From positions 1 to 64,000 of the forward strand of contig NZ_AUIS01000008.1 of the NCBI RefSeq assembly GCF_000423825.1: a stretch of DNA of 64,000 nt. Reading direction: 5' to 3'. The notes beneath the pieces are model-generated. The model was not told where the DNA came from and searched no databases. It saw only the letters and a program-made list of their open reading frames with translations. This document shows positions 25,843 through 35,700 of this stretch, one piece after another (the first letter of the stretch is position 1; every line of letters starts with the position of its first letter). A program made the translations under genes and the position numbers. The DNA comes from Thermithiobacillus tepidarius DSM 3134 (GTDB lineage: Bacteria; Pseudomonadota; Gammaproteobacteria; Acidithiobacillales; Thermithiobacillaceae).

Positions 25843-26856
25843 TCACTTCCAGGGACGGTGATAGGCGCCAAGGGTGTGCTGCTGCCCCTCGGCCACGCGA
25901 TCCAGCGCGCGGACCCAGTCCGGCCGCGCGGCATAGCCGGCGGGATCGCGCTTGCACGCGTCGATGGCCACGCGCCACACCCGCGCCACCTGGGCGACGT
26001 AGGCCGGGCTGCGCTGCCGCCCTTCGATCTTGATCGCGGCCACGCCCATGCGCAGCATGGCCGGCAACAGCGCCAGGGTGTTGAGGCTGGTCGGCTCCTC
26101 GATGGCGTAGTAGGTCTCGCCGTTCACCTGGAAGCGGCCCTTGCACAGGGTCGGGTAGCCGGCGTTCTCGTCCGCCGCGTAGCGGTCGATGAGCACGCCG
26201 TTCAGGCGCGACTCCAGGCCCCGGGCGGTGTGCTGCCAGCGCACCATCTTGGCCGGCGAGCAGACGCCGCAGGTATTGGGCGACTCGCCGGTGACGTAGG
26301 AGGACAGCGCGCAGCGCCCCTCCACCATGACGCACAGGCTGCCGAAGCCGAACAGCTCGATCTCCACCCGGCTGTGCCGCAGCACCTGCTCGACCTGGGC
26401 CAGGGACAGCACCCGCGGCAGCACCGCCCGGCACACCCCGAACTGCTCGTGATAGAAGTTGATCGCCTCGTGATTGGTGGCCGAACCCTGCACGGACAGG
26501 TGCAGGCGCAGATCCGGGTAGTTGTCCGCGGCGTAGCGCATCAGGCCCGGGTCGGCCAGGATCACGGCGTCCACGCCGAGCGCCGCCGCCTTGTCGATGG
26601 CACCATGCCACTGCTGCCAGTCCGCCGCCTGGGGGTAGGTGTTCAGAGCCAGGAACACCCGGGCGCCGCGATCGCGGGCGTAGCGGATGCCCTCGCGGGC
26701 GCCCGCCGCATCGAAGTTCAGGCCGCTGAAGTTGCGGGCGTTGGTGTTGTCGCGAAAGCCGAGATACACGCAGTCGGCGCCGTTGTCCACGGCGGCCTTG
26801 AGGGCGGGCAGGCTGCCCGCCGGGCAGACCAGCTCCAGAAGGGCATCAGATGGCAC
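25843..26856 (-). CDS. ubiU: UbiU, U32-family protein of anaerobic ubiquinone synthesis
   Basis: This 337-residue protein starts LLELVCPAGSLPALKAAVDNGADCVYLG, the standard U32 opening. The cluster cysteines are visible as LCVMVEGRCALS, NTCGVCSPAK and YPTLCKGR. It partners UbiV. Its start overlaps the upstream radical SAM gene by 11 nt. E. coli ubiUV is known to be FNR-controlled; here an FNR-type box lies upstream of the operon at 27850. Confidence 0.95.
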   Translation of the reverse strand: MPSDALLELVCPAGSLPALKAAVDNGADCVYLGFRDNTNARNFSGLNFDAAGAREGIRYARDRGARVFLALNTYPQAADWQQWHGAIDKAAALGVDAVILADPGLMRYAADNYPDLRLHLSVQGSATNHEAINFYHEQFGVCRAVLPRVLSLAQVEQVLRHSRVEIELFGFGSLCVMVEGRCALSSYVTGESPNTCGVCSPAKMVRWQHTARGLESRLNGVLIDRYAADENAGYPTLCKGRFQVNGETYYAIEEPTSLNTLALLPAMLRMGVAAIKIEGRQRSPAYVAQVARVWRVAIDACKRDPAGYAARPDWVRALDRVAEGQQHTLGAYHRPWK

Positions 26857-27793
26857 GTTGCGCTTCCTCCTTCATCATTGCGGGTGGGACGAGCTGGCCG
26901 CGGCCGCGCCGCTGCAGCTCGCGCTCGATGCCGTTGAGCACCCGCCACTTGCCCACGCACCAGTCGGGAGCCAGCAGCAGCGGCGCCGGCGCCGTGCCGG
27001 TCAGCCGGTGGAAGACCACCTGCGCCGGCGTGCGCTGGACCAGATCGGCGGCGATGTCCACGTACTCGTCCAAAGCCAGCGGCCGGTAATCGCCGCGCCG
27101 CCACTCCCGGGCCAGCTGCGTGCCCCGGACCACGTGCAGCGGGTGCAGCTTGAGGCCGTCCACGCCGAGCTCCAGCACGATATCCAGGCTGCGCCGGCAG
27201 TGCGCCGCCGTCTCGCCCGGCAGGCCGGCGATGAGGTGGGTGCAGACCGGAATGCCGCGCGCGCGGGCGGCGCGGACCGCCTGCCGGTACTCGGCCAGGC
27301 CGTGGCCGCGCCGCACCCGCGCCAGGGTCTCGTCGCAGGCCGACTGCAAGCCCAGCTCCAGCCAGACCTCCAGCCCGCCGCGGCGGTAGTCGGCCAGGAG
27401 ATCCAGCACCGTGTCGGGCACGCAGTCCGGGCGCGTGCCGACGGCCAGGCCGATGACGTCCGGCTCCGCCAGCGCCTGGTCGTAGAGCGCGGCCAGCACC
27501 TCGCGCGCGGCATAGGTGTTGGTGTAGGCCTGGAAGTAGGCCAGGAAGAGCCGCGCCTTGCTGAGCCCGCCGATCACCCGCCGACCGTCGGCGAGCTGCG
27601 CCGCGATGACCGCCGGCCGGCGCCCGGCCGGATTGAAGGAGGCGTTGTTGCAGAAGGTGCAGCCGCCGTGCCCCTTGCTGCCATCCCGATTCGGGCAGGT
27701 GAAGCCGGCGTGAAGAGCCAGCTTGTGCACGCGCTCGCCGTAGCGTTGCAGCATTGCTTGCCCGAAGGTGTTCACGTAGTCGGATAGCGCCAT
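26846..27793 (-). CDS. YhcC-type radical SAM protein
   Basis: This 315-residue radical SAM protein has a spaced cluster motif: FTCPNRDG then GHGGCTFCNN (C33, C45, C48), which is the YhcC/TIGR01212 pattern. LAVGTRPDCVPD, LGLQSACDETL and THLIAGLPGE follow as in that family. Its substrate is not established. The ATG at 27793 matches the family N-terminus (MALSDYVNTFGQAM). It is the first gene of the operon leading to ubiU, ubiV, the lipoate ligase-DUF116 fusion and ubiT. Confidence 0.85.
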   Translation of the reverse strand: MALSDYVNTFGQAMLQRYGERVHKLALHAGFTCPNRDGSKGHGGCTFCNNASFNPAGRRPAVIAAQLADGRRVIGGLSKARLFLAYFQAYTNTYAAREVLAALYDQALAEPDVIGLAVGTRPDCVPDTVLDLLADYRRGGLEVWLELGLQSACDETLARVRRGHGLAEYRQAVRAARARGIPVCTHLIAGLPGETAAHCRRSLDIVLELGVDGLKLHPLHVVRGTQLAREWRRGDYRPLALDEYVDIAADLVQRTPAQVVFHRLTGTAPAPLLLAPDWCVGKWRVLNGIERELQRRGRGQLVPPAMMKEEAQRAI

Positions 27794-27849
27794 GGGCCCC
27801 CCGCCTGGTTGACGAAGCCTCAACTTAGCCCGGCCGGCGGACCGAAACC

Positions 27850-27863
27850 TTGACGCGCGTCAA
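27850..27863. promoter_or_regulatory. FNR/DNR-type box upstream of the ubiUV-containing operon
   Basis: TTGACGCGCGTCAA is centred 63 bp upstream of the first gene (27793). It begins 4 bp after the end of the nitronate monooxygenase-like gene, so the ubi operon can be expressed separately. Confidence 0.75.
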
Positions 27864-27867
27864 CGAT

Positions 27868-29019
27868 TCACGCATTCGCCTGCAGCAGATGCGCCAGCAG
27901 CTCGCCCACCGGACGGATCTCCGCGCCGAAGGGCAGGCGCCCCGCCCCCCGGAAGAAGAGCCCCTTGTCCACCTCGCCGCGCAGCGCGGCAGCCAGCTGG
28001 GCATCGATGCAGAACTGCCCCGCCCGCGCATTGCCGTCGCGCAGGCCGCAGTGGCTCAGGCAATCCAGCGCGATGGCGCAGCGCCGCCGGTCGGCCTGGG
28101 CGCAGGCCTGCAGCCGGCTTTCGCGCTTGAGATAATTTTTCAGCCAGGGCGTAAGCACCGCGCGGGCCGGCAGCCCCGCCACGCTCATGAAGGTGACGAT
28201 GTCCTCCGGCCCGGCCTCGGCCAGGACGCGCTTGAAGTTGGGATGGGCGTCACCCTCCGCGGTCACGGCGAAGGGCGTGCCGATCTGCACGGCGCTGGCG
28301 CCCAGCGCAAGCAGTTCGCGGATCTGCGCGTGGCTGTGAATGCCGCCGGCCGGGATCAGGGGCACGGACTCGCGCTCGATGCCGAGTTCCCGGAACACCG
28401 CGAACACCCCTTCCAGCACCGTGGGAAAGTCGAAGCGCGGGTCCTGGATGTCCTCCGCCTTGGGCGCGCCCAGATGCCCGCCGGCGTAGCGGGGGTGCTC
28501 GAGGACGATGGCGTCTGGCAGGCGCTGCTTGCGCATCCACTTCTTCAGGACCAGGGCCGCGCCGCGCGCATCCGAGAGAATCGGAATGAGCGCCACTGCG
28601 GGAAAATCGGCGGTCAGCTCGGGCAGGTCCAGCGGCAGGCCCGCGCCCATGACGATGGCCTGGGCGCCGCTGGCGCAGGCCTGGCGCACGTAGTCCGCGT
28701 GGGCGCTGACCGCCTTCATGACGTTCACCGCCACCAGCCCCTCCCCCGCGGCCAGCTGCAGGGCGGCGCGCACTTCGCGGTCGAGGGCGAGCAGATTGAT
28801 GCGTTCCAGCTCGTCCTTGTCGCGGCAGCGGCGGGTCTGCGCCAACAGGTCGGCATGGTGATGGCGCAGGTCGATGCTGGCGATGGTGCCCACCGCCCCA
28901 TGGCTCGCCACCGTGCCAGCCAGGCGGTGCGCCGACACGCCGACCCCCATGCCGCCCTGAACGACGGGCAACAGCCGTTTTTCCCTGATGCGCAGCAACG
29001 GCAGATCGGTATTCAGCAT
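27868..29019 (-). CDS. Nitronate monooxygenase-like flavoprotein
   Basis: This 383-residue TIM-barrel FMN enzyme of the nitronate monooxygenase / 2-nitropropane dioxygenase superfamily starts LLPVVQGGMGVGVSAHRLAGTVASHGAVGTIAS. Phosphate-binding glycine motifs are IPAGGIHSHAQIRELLALGASAVQIGTPF. The C-terminal extension contains cysteines (QACAQADRRRCAIALDCLSHC). Members oxidise alkyl nitronates or act as NADH:quinone reductases; the substrate here is unknown. It lies 25 bp after the TauE-like gene at the end of the first nar region. Confidence 0.78.
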   Translation of the reverse strand: MLNTDLPLLRIREKRLLPVVQGGMGVGVSAHRLAGTVASHGAVGTIASIDLRHHHADLLAQTRRCRDKDELERINLLALDREVRAALQLAAGEGLVAVNVMKAVSAHADYVRQACASGAQAIVMGAGLPLDLPELTADFPAVALIPILSDARGAALVLKKWMRKQRLPDAIVLEHPRYAGGHLGAPKAEDIQDPRFDFPTVLEGVFAVFRELGIERESVPLIPAGGIHSHAQIRELLALGASAVQIGTPFAVTAEGDAHPNFKRVLAEAGPEDIVTFMSVAGLPARAVLTPWLKNYLKRESRLQACAQADRRRCAIALDCLSHCGLRDGNARAGQFCIDAQLAAALRGEVDKGLFFRGAGRLPFGAEIRPVGELLAHLLQANA

Positions 29020-29044
29020 GCCAGTCCTCCGGACTCCTCCGTCT

Positions 29045-29797
29045 TCACAAGACGCTTTTCAACAGGATGTAGCTGGCCACGAAGACCAGAAACACGGCGA
29101 ATCCGCGCTTCAGGACCTCGGCGGGCAGATGGCGGCACAGCCAGGCGCCGGCGAAGCTGCCGGCGATGGCCACGCCGGTGAACAGGGCCATCAGCAGGAA
29201 GTCGATCTCCACCGCCCCCAGGTAGCCGATGAAGCCCGCGTAGGACTTGGCCGCCACCACCGCCAGCGAGGTGCCCACCGCCTCCTTCATGGGAATGCCC
29301 GAGAGCAGCACCAGGGCGGGCACGATCAGGAAGCCGCCACCCACGCCCACCAGGCCGGTCAGCAGGCCCACGGCCAGGCCGTGCAGGGCGATGCGGCCCT
29401 GGCGCGGCGCCGGAGCGTCCGCCGCGGGCGCGCCGGCGGGCGCCGGCTTCGGCCGCAGCATCTTGTAGGCGGCCAGGTACATCACCAGCGCGAAGAGGGC
29501 GAGCTGCACGCTCGCCGGCACCCGCACGCCCAGACGGGCGCCGGCGTAGGTGCCGATCACGCCCCACAGACCGAAGACGGCGGCCACCGGCAGCTTCACG
29601 TTGCCGCGGCGCCAATGGTCGACGGCGGAGATGCTGGCGGTGACGGCGACGATGCCGAGGCTCATGGCGATGGCAGGCTTGGCGCCGACGTGCAGCAGGT
29701 AGAGCAGCGCGGGGACGGCGATGATCGAGCCGCCGCTGCCGAAGAGGCCCAGCAGGATGCCGGTGGCGATGCCCGCCAGGACGACCAAGGGACTCAT
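29045..29797 (-). CDS. TauE/SafE-family sulfite/anion exporter
   Basis: This 250-residue membrane protein has about eight helices and the two glycine-rich repeats of the TauE/SafE family ([19 protein letters not shown] and [18 protein letters not shown]). Members export sulfite, sulfoacetate or related anions. The ATG at 29797 has GGGGAGA upstream. It follows narI after an 81-bp gap containing a hairpin, so it may be weakly linked to the nar operon. The substrate cannot be told from sequence. Confidence 0.82.
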   Translation of the reverse strand: MSPLVVLAGIATGILLGLFGSGGSIIAVPALLYLLHVGAKPAIAMSLGIVAVTASISAVDHWRRGNVKLPVAAVFGLWGVIGTYAGARLGVRVPASVQLALFALVMYLAAYKMLRPKPAPAGAPAADAPAPRQGRIALHGLAVGLLTGLVGVGGGFLIVPALVLLSGIPMKEAVGTSLAVVAAKSYAGFIGYLGAVEIDFLLMALFTGVAIAGSFAGAWLCRHLPAEVLKRGFAVFLVFVASYILLKSVL

Positions 29798-29837
29798 GAC
29801 GCATCTCCCCGAAACCGGCGGCCGCCGGACTGTGGAA

Positions 29838-29867
29838 GTCCTGTCCGGATACTGGCCCGGACAGGAC
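29838..29867. terminator. Hairpin downstream of narI (first nar operon)
   Basis: An 11-bp perfect stem (GTCCTGTCCGG / CCGGACAGGAC) with an 8-nt loop begins 11 bp past the narI stop. It is a plausible terminator or 3' stabiliser for narGHJI. Confidence 0.55.
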
Positions 29868-29878
29868 GGACGGCTTGC

Positions 29879-30577
29879 TCAGCGGGACAGCGCGGGCCGC
29901 TTGGTGCGCACGATCTGGTAGGGGCGCCGCAGGTAGGCGAGCGGCACGCTCCAGACGTGCACCAGGCGGGTGAAGGGGAAGAGCAGGAACACCGTCATGC
30001 CGAAGAAGAGATGGACCTTGAAGATGGTGTCCACCCCGGCGATGAGCGACGGCTGTGGCTGGAAGGTGACGATGCTCTGCGCCCATTCCGCCAAGGCGAT
30101 CATCACACCCGGATTGCCGTGCTGGGCATGGCCCAGGGACACGGGGATGGTGGACAGGCCGAGCAGGAGCGTGACCAGGATCCAGCTCAGGATCAGCTTG
30201 TCGGAGAAGCGGCTGGCCGACGAGATGCGCGGGTTGAACATGCGCCGGAGCCAGAGCATGACGCCGCCGATCAGGCACATGGTCCCGAAGATGGAACCCG
30301 CCGCGATGGCGATGTACTGGTGGGTCATGTCGGACACGCCGAGGCTCAGGAAAAAGGCGTGCGGGGTCAGCAGGCCGACGAGATGGCCGAAGAAGATGGA
30401 GATGATGCCCACGTGGAAGAGATTGCTGGCCAGGCGCATGTGCTTTCTGGACAGCAGCTGGCTGGAGTCGCTCTTCCAGGTGTACTGCTCGTGGTCGAAG
30501 CGCACCCAACTGCCGATCAGGAAAATGGTCCCCGCCAGGTAGGGGTAGACGCCGTAGAGGAAATTGTGCAGGTTCAT
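29879..30577 (-). CDS. narI: NarI, cytochrome b subunit of nitrate reductase (set 1)
   Basis: This 232-residue five-helix subunit oxidises quinol and passes electrons to NarH. Haem-ligand histidines are visible in LASNLFHVGIISIFFGHLVG and in KVHLFFGMTVFLLFPFTRLVH. It starts MNLHNFLYGVYPYLAG at 30577; an upstream in-frame codon is inside narJ and is rejected. It follows narJ by 10 bp. The paralogue at 45593 has the same layout. Confidence 0.96.
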   Translation of the reverse strand: MNLHNFLYGVYPYLAGTIFLIGSWVRFDHEQYTWKSDSSQLLSRKHMRLASNLFHVGIISIFFGHLVGLLTPHAFFLSLGVSDMTHQYIAIAAGSIFGTMCLIGGVMLWLRRMFNPRISSASRFSDKLILSWILVTLLLGLSTIPVSLGHAQHGNPGVMIALAEWAQSIVTFQPQPSLIAGVDTIFKVHLFFGMTVFLLFPFTRLVHVWSVPLAYLRRPYQIVRTKRPALSR

Positions 30578-30587
30578 GGTCGACTCC

Positions 30588-31109
30588 TTAAGCGGCCTGG
30601 CTGACCAGACGGCCGCGATGTTCAATCAGACGGACGAGCGGCGCGTAGGGGCTGTGCGCCTTTTCCAGGTTGGCGGCCAGCACGTTCAGCACCTTGGCCG
30701 CATCCGCCAGGAAGAAGCGCCCCTCCGTTTCCTCCAGGGTGGAGGCGTACTCCAGGAGCAGCGGCAGGTAGTCCGGCAGCTCGCCCTCGACCGCCTCCAG
30801 CTCGTAGCTCTTGTAGTGCTCGGCAATGTCCACCATGGCCGGCCCGCGCTCGCGGTCCTCGTCGCCGAAGAGATGATGGGTCAGGTGCAGGCTGTGCTCC
30901 GGCGTCAGGTCGAAGGTCTGCACGTAATGGCCCTCCAGCGCGTAGGGGTCGGCCGCCCGCATCCAGTGCAGGAAGTCCAGCAGCGTGTCCCGCTCCGCCT
31001 CGTCGAGGCCCGGATCGGCCTCGATCCGGGCGGCGATTTCCGGCAGGTGCTCGCGCAGGGCCTGGTCCGGGTAGTCCAGCAGTCGTGACAGGATTCTGTA
31101 GATCAGCAT
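30588..31109 (-). CDS. narJ: NarJ, nitrate reductase maturation chaperone (set 1)
   Basis: This 173-residue helical chaperone of the TorD/NarJ family has MLIYRILSRLLDYPDQALREHLPE at the start, then YVQTFDLTPEHSLHLTHHLFGDEDRERG, the NarJ signature region. It keeps NarG competent for molybdenum cofactor insertion. The ATG at 31109 is 11 bp after narH. Confidence 0.93.
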   Translation of the reverse strand: MLIYRILSRLLDYPDQALREHLPEIAARIEADPGLDEAERDTLLDFLHWMRAADPYALEGHYVQTFDLTPEHSLHLTHHLFGDEDRERGPAMVDIAEHYKSYELEAVEGELPDYLPLLLEYASTLEETEGRFFLADAAKVLNVLAANLEKAHSPYAPLVRLIEHRGRLVSQAA

Positions 31110-31120
31110 GGGTATCTCCT

Positions 31121-32671
31121 TTAGCCCTTGATCTTGGCGCGCGGCACGAAGTGCAGCGGCTCCACCGTTTCCTTGCGCCGGTCGGGGAAGAGCGAGAAGC
31201 CGCTGCGGCCGGCCGAGCTGTCGTTGCCGAAGGCGAAGCCGTTCTGGCCCTGGAAGGCGTAGAAGTCCTCCAGGCGCAGCTCCTCGTGGCTGGTGGGGAT
31301 GACGAAGCGGTCCTCGTAGTTGGCAATGGCCAGGTAGCGGTACATCTCCTTGGCGGTCGCCTCGTCGAGGCCGGCGGCCTCCAGGGCGCGGGTGTCGGCC
31401 TGGCCCTCCACGTGCACCGAGCGCATGTAGCTGCGCATGGCGATGAGCCGGTTCAGGGCGCTGACGATGGGCGCCTCCTGGCCGGCGGTGAGCAGGTTGG
31501 CCAAGTACTTCACCGGCAGGCGCAGGGCGTCGGCGCGCGGGATGACCCCGTCCGGCCCGGTCGGCAGGGCGCCCTGGTCGATCTGCGACTGCACCGGCGA
31601 CAGCGGCGGCACGTACCAGACCATGGGCAGGGTGCGGAACTCGGGGTGCATCGGGAAGGCGATCTTCCAGTCGATGGCCATCTTGTAGATGGGCGAGCGC
31701 TGGGCGGCCTCGATCCAGGAATCCGGCACGCCGTCGGCGCGCGCCTGGGCGATCACCGCCGGATCGTTGGGGTCGAGGAAGATGTCCATCTGCGCCTTGT
31801 AGAGGTCCTGGACGCTGTCCTGGCTGGCGGTGTCCAGGATGCGGTCGGCGTCGTAGAGGACGATGCCGTTGTAGCGGATGCGCCCGACGCAGGATTCGGA
31901 GCAGACCGTGGGCAGGCCCGATTCCACGCGCGGATAGCAGCCGATGCACTTCTCGGCCTTGCCGGACTCCCAGTTGTAGAACACCTTCTTGTAGGGGCAG
32001 CCGCTGATGCACATGCGCCAGCCGCGGCACTTGTCCTGGTCCACCAGCACGATGCCGTCTTCCTCGCGCTTGTAGACCGAGCCCGAGGGACAGGCCGCCA
32101 CGCAGGCCGGATTCAGGCAGTGATTGCAGATGCGCGGCAGGTACATGTGGAAGGTGTTCTCGAACTCGGCGTAGATCTGCTTCTGGATCTTGTCGAAGTT
32201 CTTGTCGGCCGCGCGCTTCTCGAACTCGCCGGCGAGGTCGTCCTCCCAGTTGGGTCCCCAGGTGACCTTCTCCATGCGGCTGCCGTCGATCTGCGACAGG
32301 GGCCGCGCCGTGGGCGCCGCCTCGGACAGGGGCGCCGTCTGCAGGTGGGCGTAGTCGTAGGTGAAGGGCTCGTAGTAGTCGTCGATCTCCGGCAGCTTCG
32401 GGTTGTTGAAGATGTTGACCAACTTGCTGGCGCGGCCGCCGGCCTTGAGCTCCAGCTTGCCGTTGCGCTTCTCCCAGCCCCCCTCCCAGATGTCCTGGTT
32501 CTCCCACTGCTTGGGATAGCCGATGCCGGGCTTCGACTCGACGTTGTTGAACCAGGCGTATTCGACACCCTTGCGATTGGTCCAGACGTTCTTGCAGGTC
32601 ACCGAGCAGGTGTGGCAACCGATGCACTTGTCCAGGTTGAACACGAAGGCAAACTGTGCGCGGACTTTCAT
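31121..32671 (-). CDS. narH: NarH, iron-sulfur subunit of nitrate reductase (set 1)
   Basis: This 516-residue subunit carries four cysteine groups: CIGCHTCSVTCKN near residue 16, CNHCLNPACVAACPSG, CRGWRMCISGCP with the tryptophan that yields the 3Fe-4S cluster, and CSESCVG. It wires NarI to NarG at the cytoplasmic face. A 93-bp spacer with a long inverted repeat separates it from narG, unlike set 2, where the gap is 30 bp. Confidence 0.97.
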   Translation of the reverse strand: MKVRAQFAFVFNLDKCIGCHTCSVTCKNVWTNRKGVEYAWFNNVESKPGIGYPKQWENQDIWEGGWEKRNGKLELKAGGRASKLVNIFNNPKLPEIDDYYEPFTYDYAHLQTAPLSEAAPTARPLSQIDGSRMEKVTWGPNWEDDLAGEFEKRAADKNFDKIQKQIYAEFENTFHMYLPRICNHCLNPACVAACPSGSVYKREEDGIVLVDQDKCRGWRMCISGCPYKKVFYNWESGKAEKCIGCYPRVESGLPTVCSESCVGRIRYNGIVLYDADRILDTASQDSVQDLYKAQMDIFLDPNDPAVIAQARADGVPDSWIEAAQRSPIYKMAIDWKIAFPMHPEFRTLPMVWYVPPLSPVQSQIDQGALPTGPDGVIPRADALRLPVKYLANLLTAGQEAPIVSALNRLIAMRSYMRSVHVEGQADTRALEAAGLDEATAKEMYRYLAIANYEDRFVIPTSHEELRLEDFYAFQGQNGFAFGNDSSAGRSGFSLFPDRRKETVEPLHFVPRAKIKG

Positions 32672-32693
32672 ATCTTTCTCCTGAATTCAAAGG

Positions 32694-32756
32694 GTGGAGA
32701 ATGAGCCATGGGGATGGACGAGAGAGTTACCCATGGGGCGTTGCCTCATTCTCCAC
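32694..32756. other. Inverted repeat in the narG-narH spacer
   Basis: Arms GTGGAGAATGAG (32694-32705) and CTCATTCTCCAC (32745-32756) are perfect complements. Inside them, CCATGGGG occurs twice (32706-32713, 32731-32738) and its palindromic CCATGG core can extend the stem. No T-run follows, so an mRNA processing or stability element is more likely than a terminator. Confidence 0.75.
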
Positions 32757-32764
32757 AAAACTTG

Positions 32765-35700
32765 CTAGCGGACGCCGGGCGGGTTGAGCGCGGCTTCGCG
32801 CTCCGGCGTCAGTCCCCGCTCCAGCCAGTTGACGTCGCGGTCCTCGATCTTGTGCAGCACCACGTACTCGTCGCGCTGCGAACCGACCGTGCCGTAGTAG
32901 TTGAAGCTGTAGCTCAGCTGGGCGTAGCCGCCGATCATGTGGGTCGGCTTGACCACCACCCGGGTCACGCTGTTCAAGATGCCGCCGCGCTTGCCCGTGG
33001 ACGGCGATCCGGGCACGTTCACGATCTTCTCCTGGGCGTGGTACATCATGGCCATGCCGCGCGGGATGCGCTGGCTCACCACCACGCGCGCCACCGTGGC
33101 GCCGTTGGCGTTGACCGCTTCCACCCAGTCGTTGTCCTGCAGCCCGATGGAGCGGGCGTCGGCCTCGGCCACCCACACCGTGGGGCCGCCGCGGAACAGG
33201 TTCAGCATGCGCAGGTTGTCGTTGTAGGTGCTGTGAATGCCCCACTTGCTGTGCGGCGTGATCCAGTTGAGCACCAAGTGCGGCTTGCCGCGCACCGCCG
33301 CCGGGATGCTGCTGTGGGCCCTGAGGTCGACCGGCGGGCGGTAGGCGCAGAAGCCCTCGCCGAAGTCCAGCATCCATTCGTGGTCCTGGTAGAACTGGGC
33401 GCGCCCGGTCAGCGTGCGGAACGGGATGTGCTCGTGGATGTTGGTGTAGCCGGCGGTGTAGCTCACGTGCTCGGACTCGATGCCGCTCCAGGTGGGCGCC
33501 GTGATGATCTTGCGCGGCTGCGCCTGGATGTCGCGGTAGTGGATCTTGTCCTCGCGCCGGCCCTCGCACAGATGCAGGTGGTCGACGCCGGTCTTCTGCG
33601 AGAGCCTGGTCCAGGACTTGTGCGCCACCTCGCCGTTGGTCTCGGGCGCCATCAGGAGCACCGTATCGCAGACGTGGATGTCCTCGGCCAGCGAGGGCAT
33701 GCCCTGGCTGATGCCTTCATCCTGGATGGTGCCGTTGAGGTGCTTGAGCTCCTCGTACTCGGCTTCGGTGTTCCAGTCGATGCCCTTGACGTTGTTGCCG
33801 GCCTTGCTCATCAACGGGCCCAGGGCGGTGAATTTCTTGTAGGTGTTGGCGTAGTCGCGCTCCACCAGCTTCAGCAGCGGCAGGGTCTTGCCCGGCACCG
33901 GCTCGCACTCGCCCTTCTTCCAGTCCTTGACGCCCAGCGGCTGGGCCAGCTCCATGGGCGAGTCGTGCATCATGGGCACCGCCAGCAGATCCTTGCGGGT
34001 GCCGAGGTGCTTGGCCGCCAGCGCCGAGAACTGCCTGGCGATGGTCTTGAAGATCTGCCAGTCGGACTTGGACTCCCAGCCCGGCGTCACCGCCTCGCTC
34101 AACGGGTGGATGAAGGGATGCATGTCCGTGGTGTTGAGGTCGTTCTTCTCATACCAGGTGGCGGTCGGCAGGATGATGTCCGAGTAGGCGCCGGTGGAGT
34201 TCAGGCGGAAGTTGATGTCCACCAGCAGGTCGAGCTTGGCGATGGGCGCCTCCTCGCGCCAGCGGATTTCCTTGGACTCGCGGCCTTCCGTGCCGTCCGT
34301 CATCACGCCGTTCTGGGCGCCCAGCAGATGCTTCAGGAAATACTCGTGGCCCTTGGCGCTGGAGCCCAGCAGATTGGCGCGCCAGACGAAGAGGTTGCGC
34401 GGGAAGTTGGCCGGGTTGTCGATGTCCTCGGATGCGAAGGCCAGCTTGCCGCTCTTGAGCTGCTCCACCACGTACTTGGCCACCCCGGCCTCGTCCTTGG
34501 CGCCGGCCTTTTCCGCCGCGGCGACGATCTCCAGGGGATTGCGGTCGAAGTGCGGGGCCGAGGGCAGCCAGCCCAGCCGCTGAGACACCACGTTGTAGTC
34601 GCCCAGGCTATAGCCCCGGTACTTGCCCTTGGCCGTGTCGGCCAGGAGCTCGTCGGCGGCCACGCGCTCGTAGCGCCACTGGTCGGTATGGAAGTAGAAG
34701 AAGGTGGTGCCGTTCATGGTGCGCGACGGCCGGTGCCAGTCCTGGGCGAAGGCCACCGGCGCCCAGCCGGCCTGCGGCCGCAGCTTCTCCTGGCCCACGT
34801 AGTGCGCCCAGCCGCCGCCGCTCTGACCCACGCAGCCGCACAGGTGCAGCAGGTTCATGATGGCGCGGTAGTTCATGTCGTTGTGGAACCAGTGGTTGAT
34901 CGCCGCGCCCAGGATGACCATGGACTTGCCCTGGGTCTTGGCGGCGTTGTCGGCGAACTCGCGGCCGGTGCGGATCACGTCGGCGCGCTTGACGCCGGTG
35001 ATCTTCTCCTGCCATGCCGGGGTGTAGGGCACCCGGGCGTCGTCGTAGGAACTGGCCACGTTCTCCCCGCCCAGACCGCGGTCCAGGCCGTACTGGGCCA
35101 CCTGCAGGTCGAAGACCGAGGCGACGTAGGCTTCCTCGCCGCCGGCCAGCCGGATCCGGCGCACCGGCACATTGCGGTAGAGGAGCGAGGACTCGCCCGG
35201 CGTGAAGTGCGGGAAGCCGACCGGCACCACCGCGTCATGGTGCTCGATGCAGGACAGCTCCGCCCGGATCGCGGACTGGTCGGCGGCGTTCTTGGGCAGC
35301 AGGTTCCACTTGCCCTCCTCGCCCCAGCGGTAGCCGATGGAGCCGTTGGGCGCCACGAAGGCTCCGCTCACTTCGTCATAGACGATGGTCTTCCACTCGG
35401 GATTGTTGGCTTCGCCGAGCTGGCCGTCGAAGTCGGAAGCGCGCAGGAAACGGTCGCTGGCGTAGCCTTGGCCGTGCGGGCGCAGGATCACCTGCATGGG
35501 CAGGTCGGTGTAGGTGCGGGCGTAGTCCAGGAAATAGGGTTCCTGGCGCTCGAGGAAGAACTCCCTGAGCACCACGTGGCCCATGGCCATGAAGACGGCG
35601 GCGTCCGTGCCCTGGCGCACCGGCATCCACAGATCGGCGAACTTCACGTACTCGGCGTAATCCGGGGCCATGGACACCACCTTGGCGCCCTTGTAGCGCA

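Noticed and set aside
32694-32756. Rho-independent terminator inside the nar operon
   Set aside because: The stem is strong but no T-run follows on either strand, and narH must be made with narG, so a terminator call is not supported.
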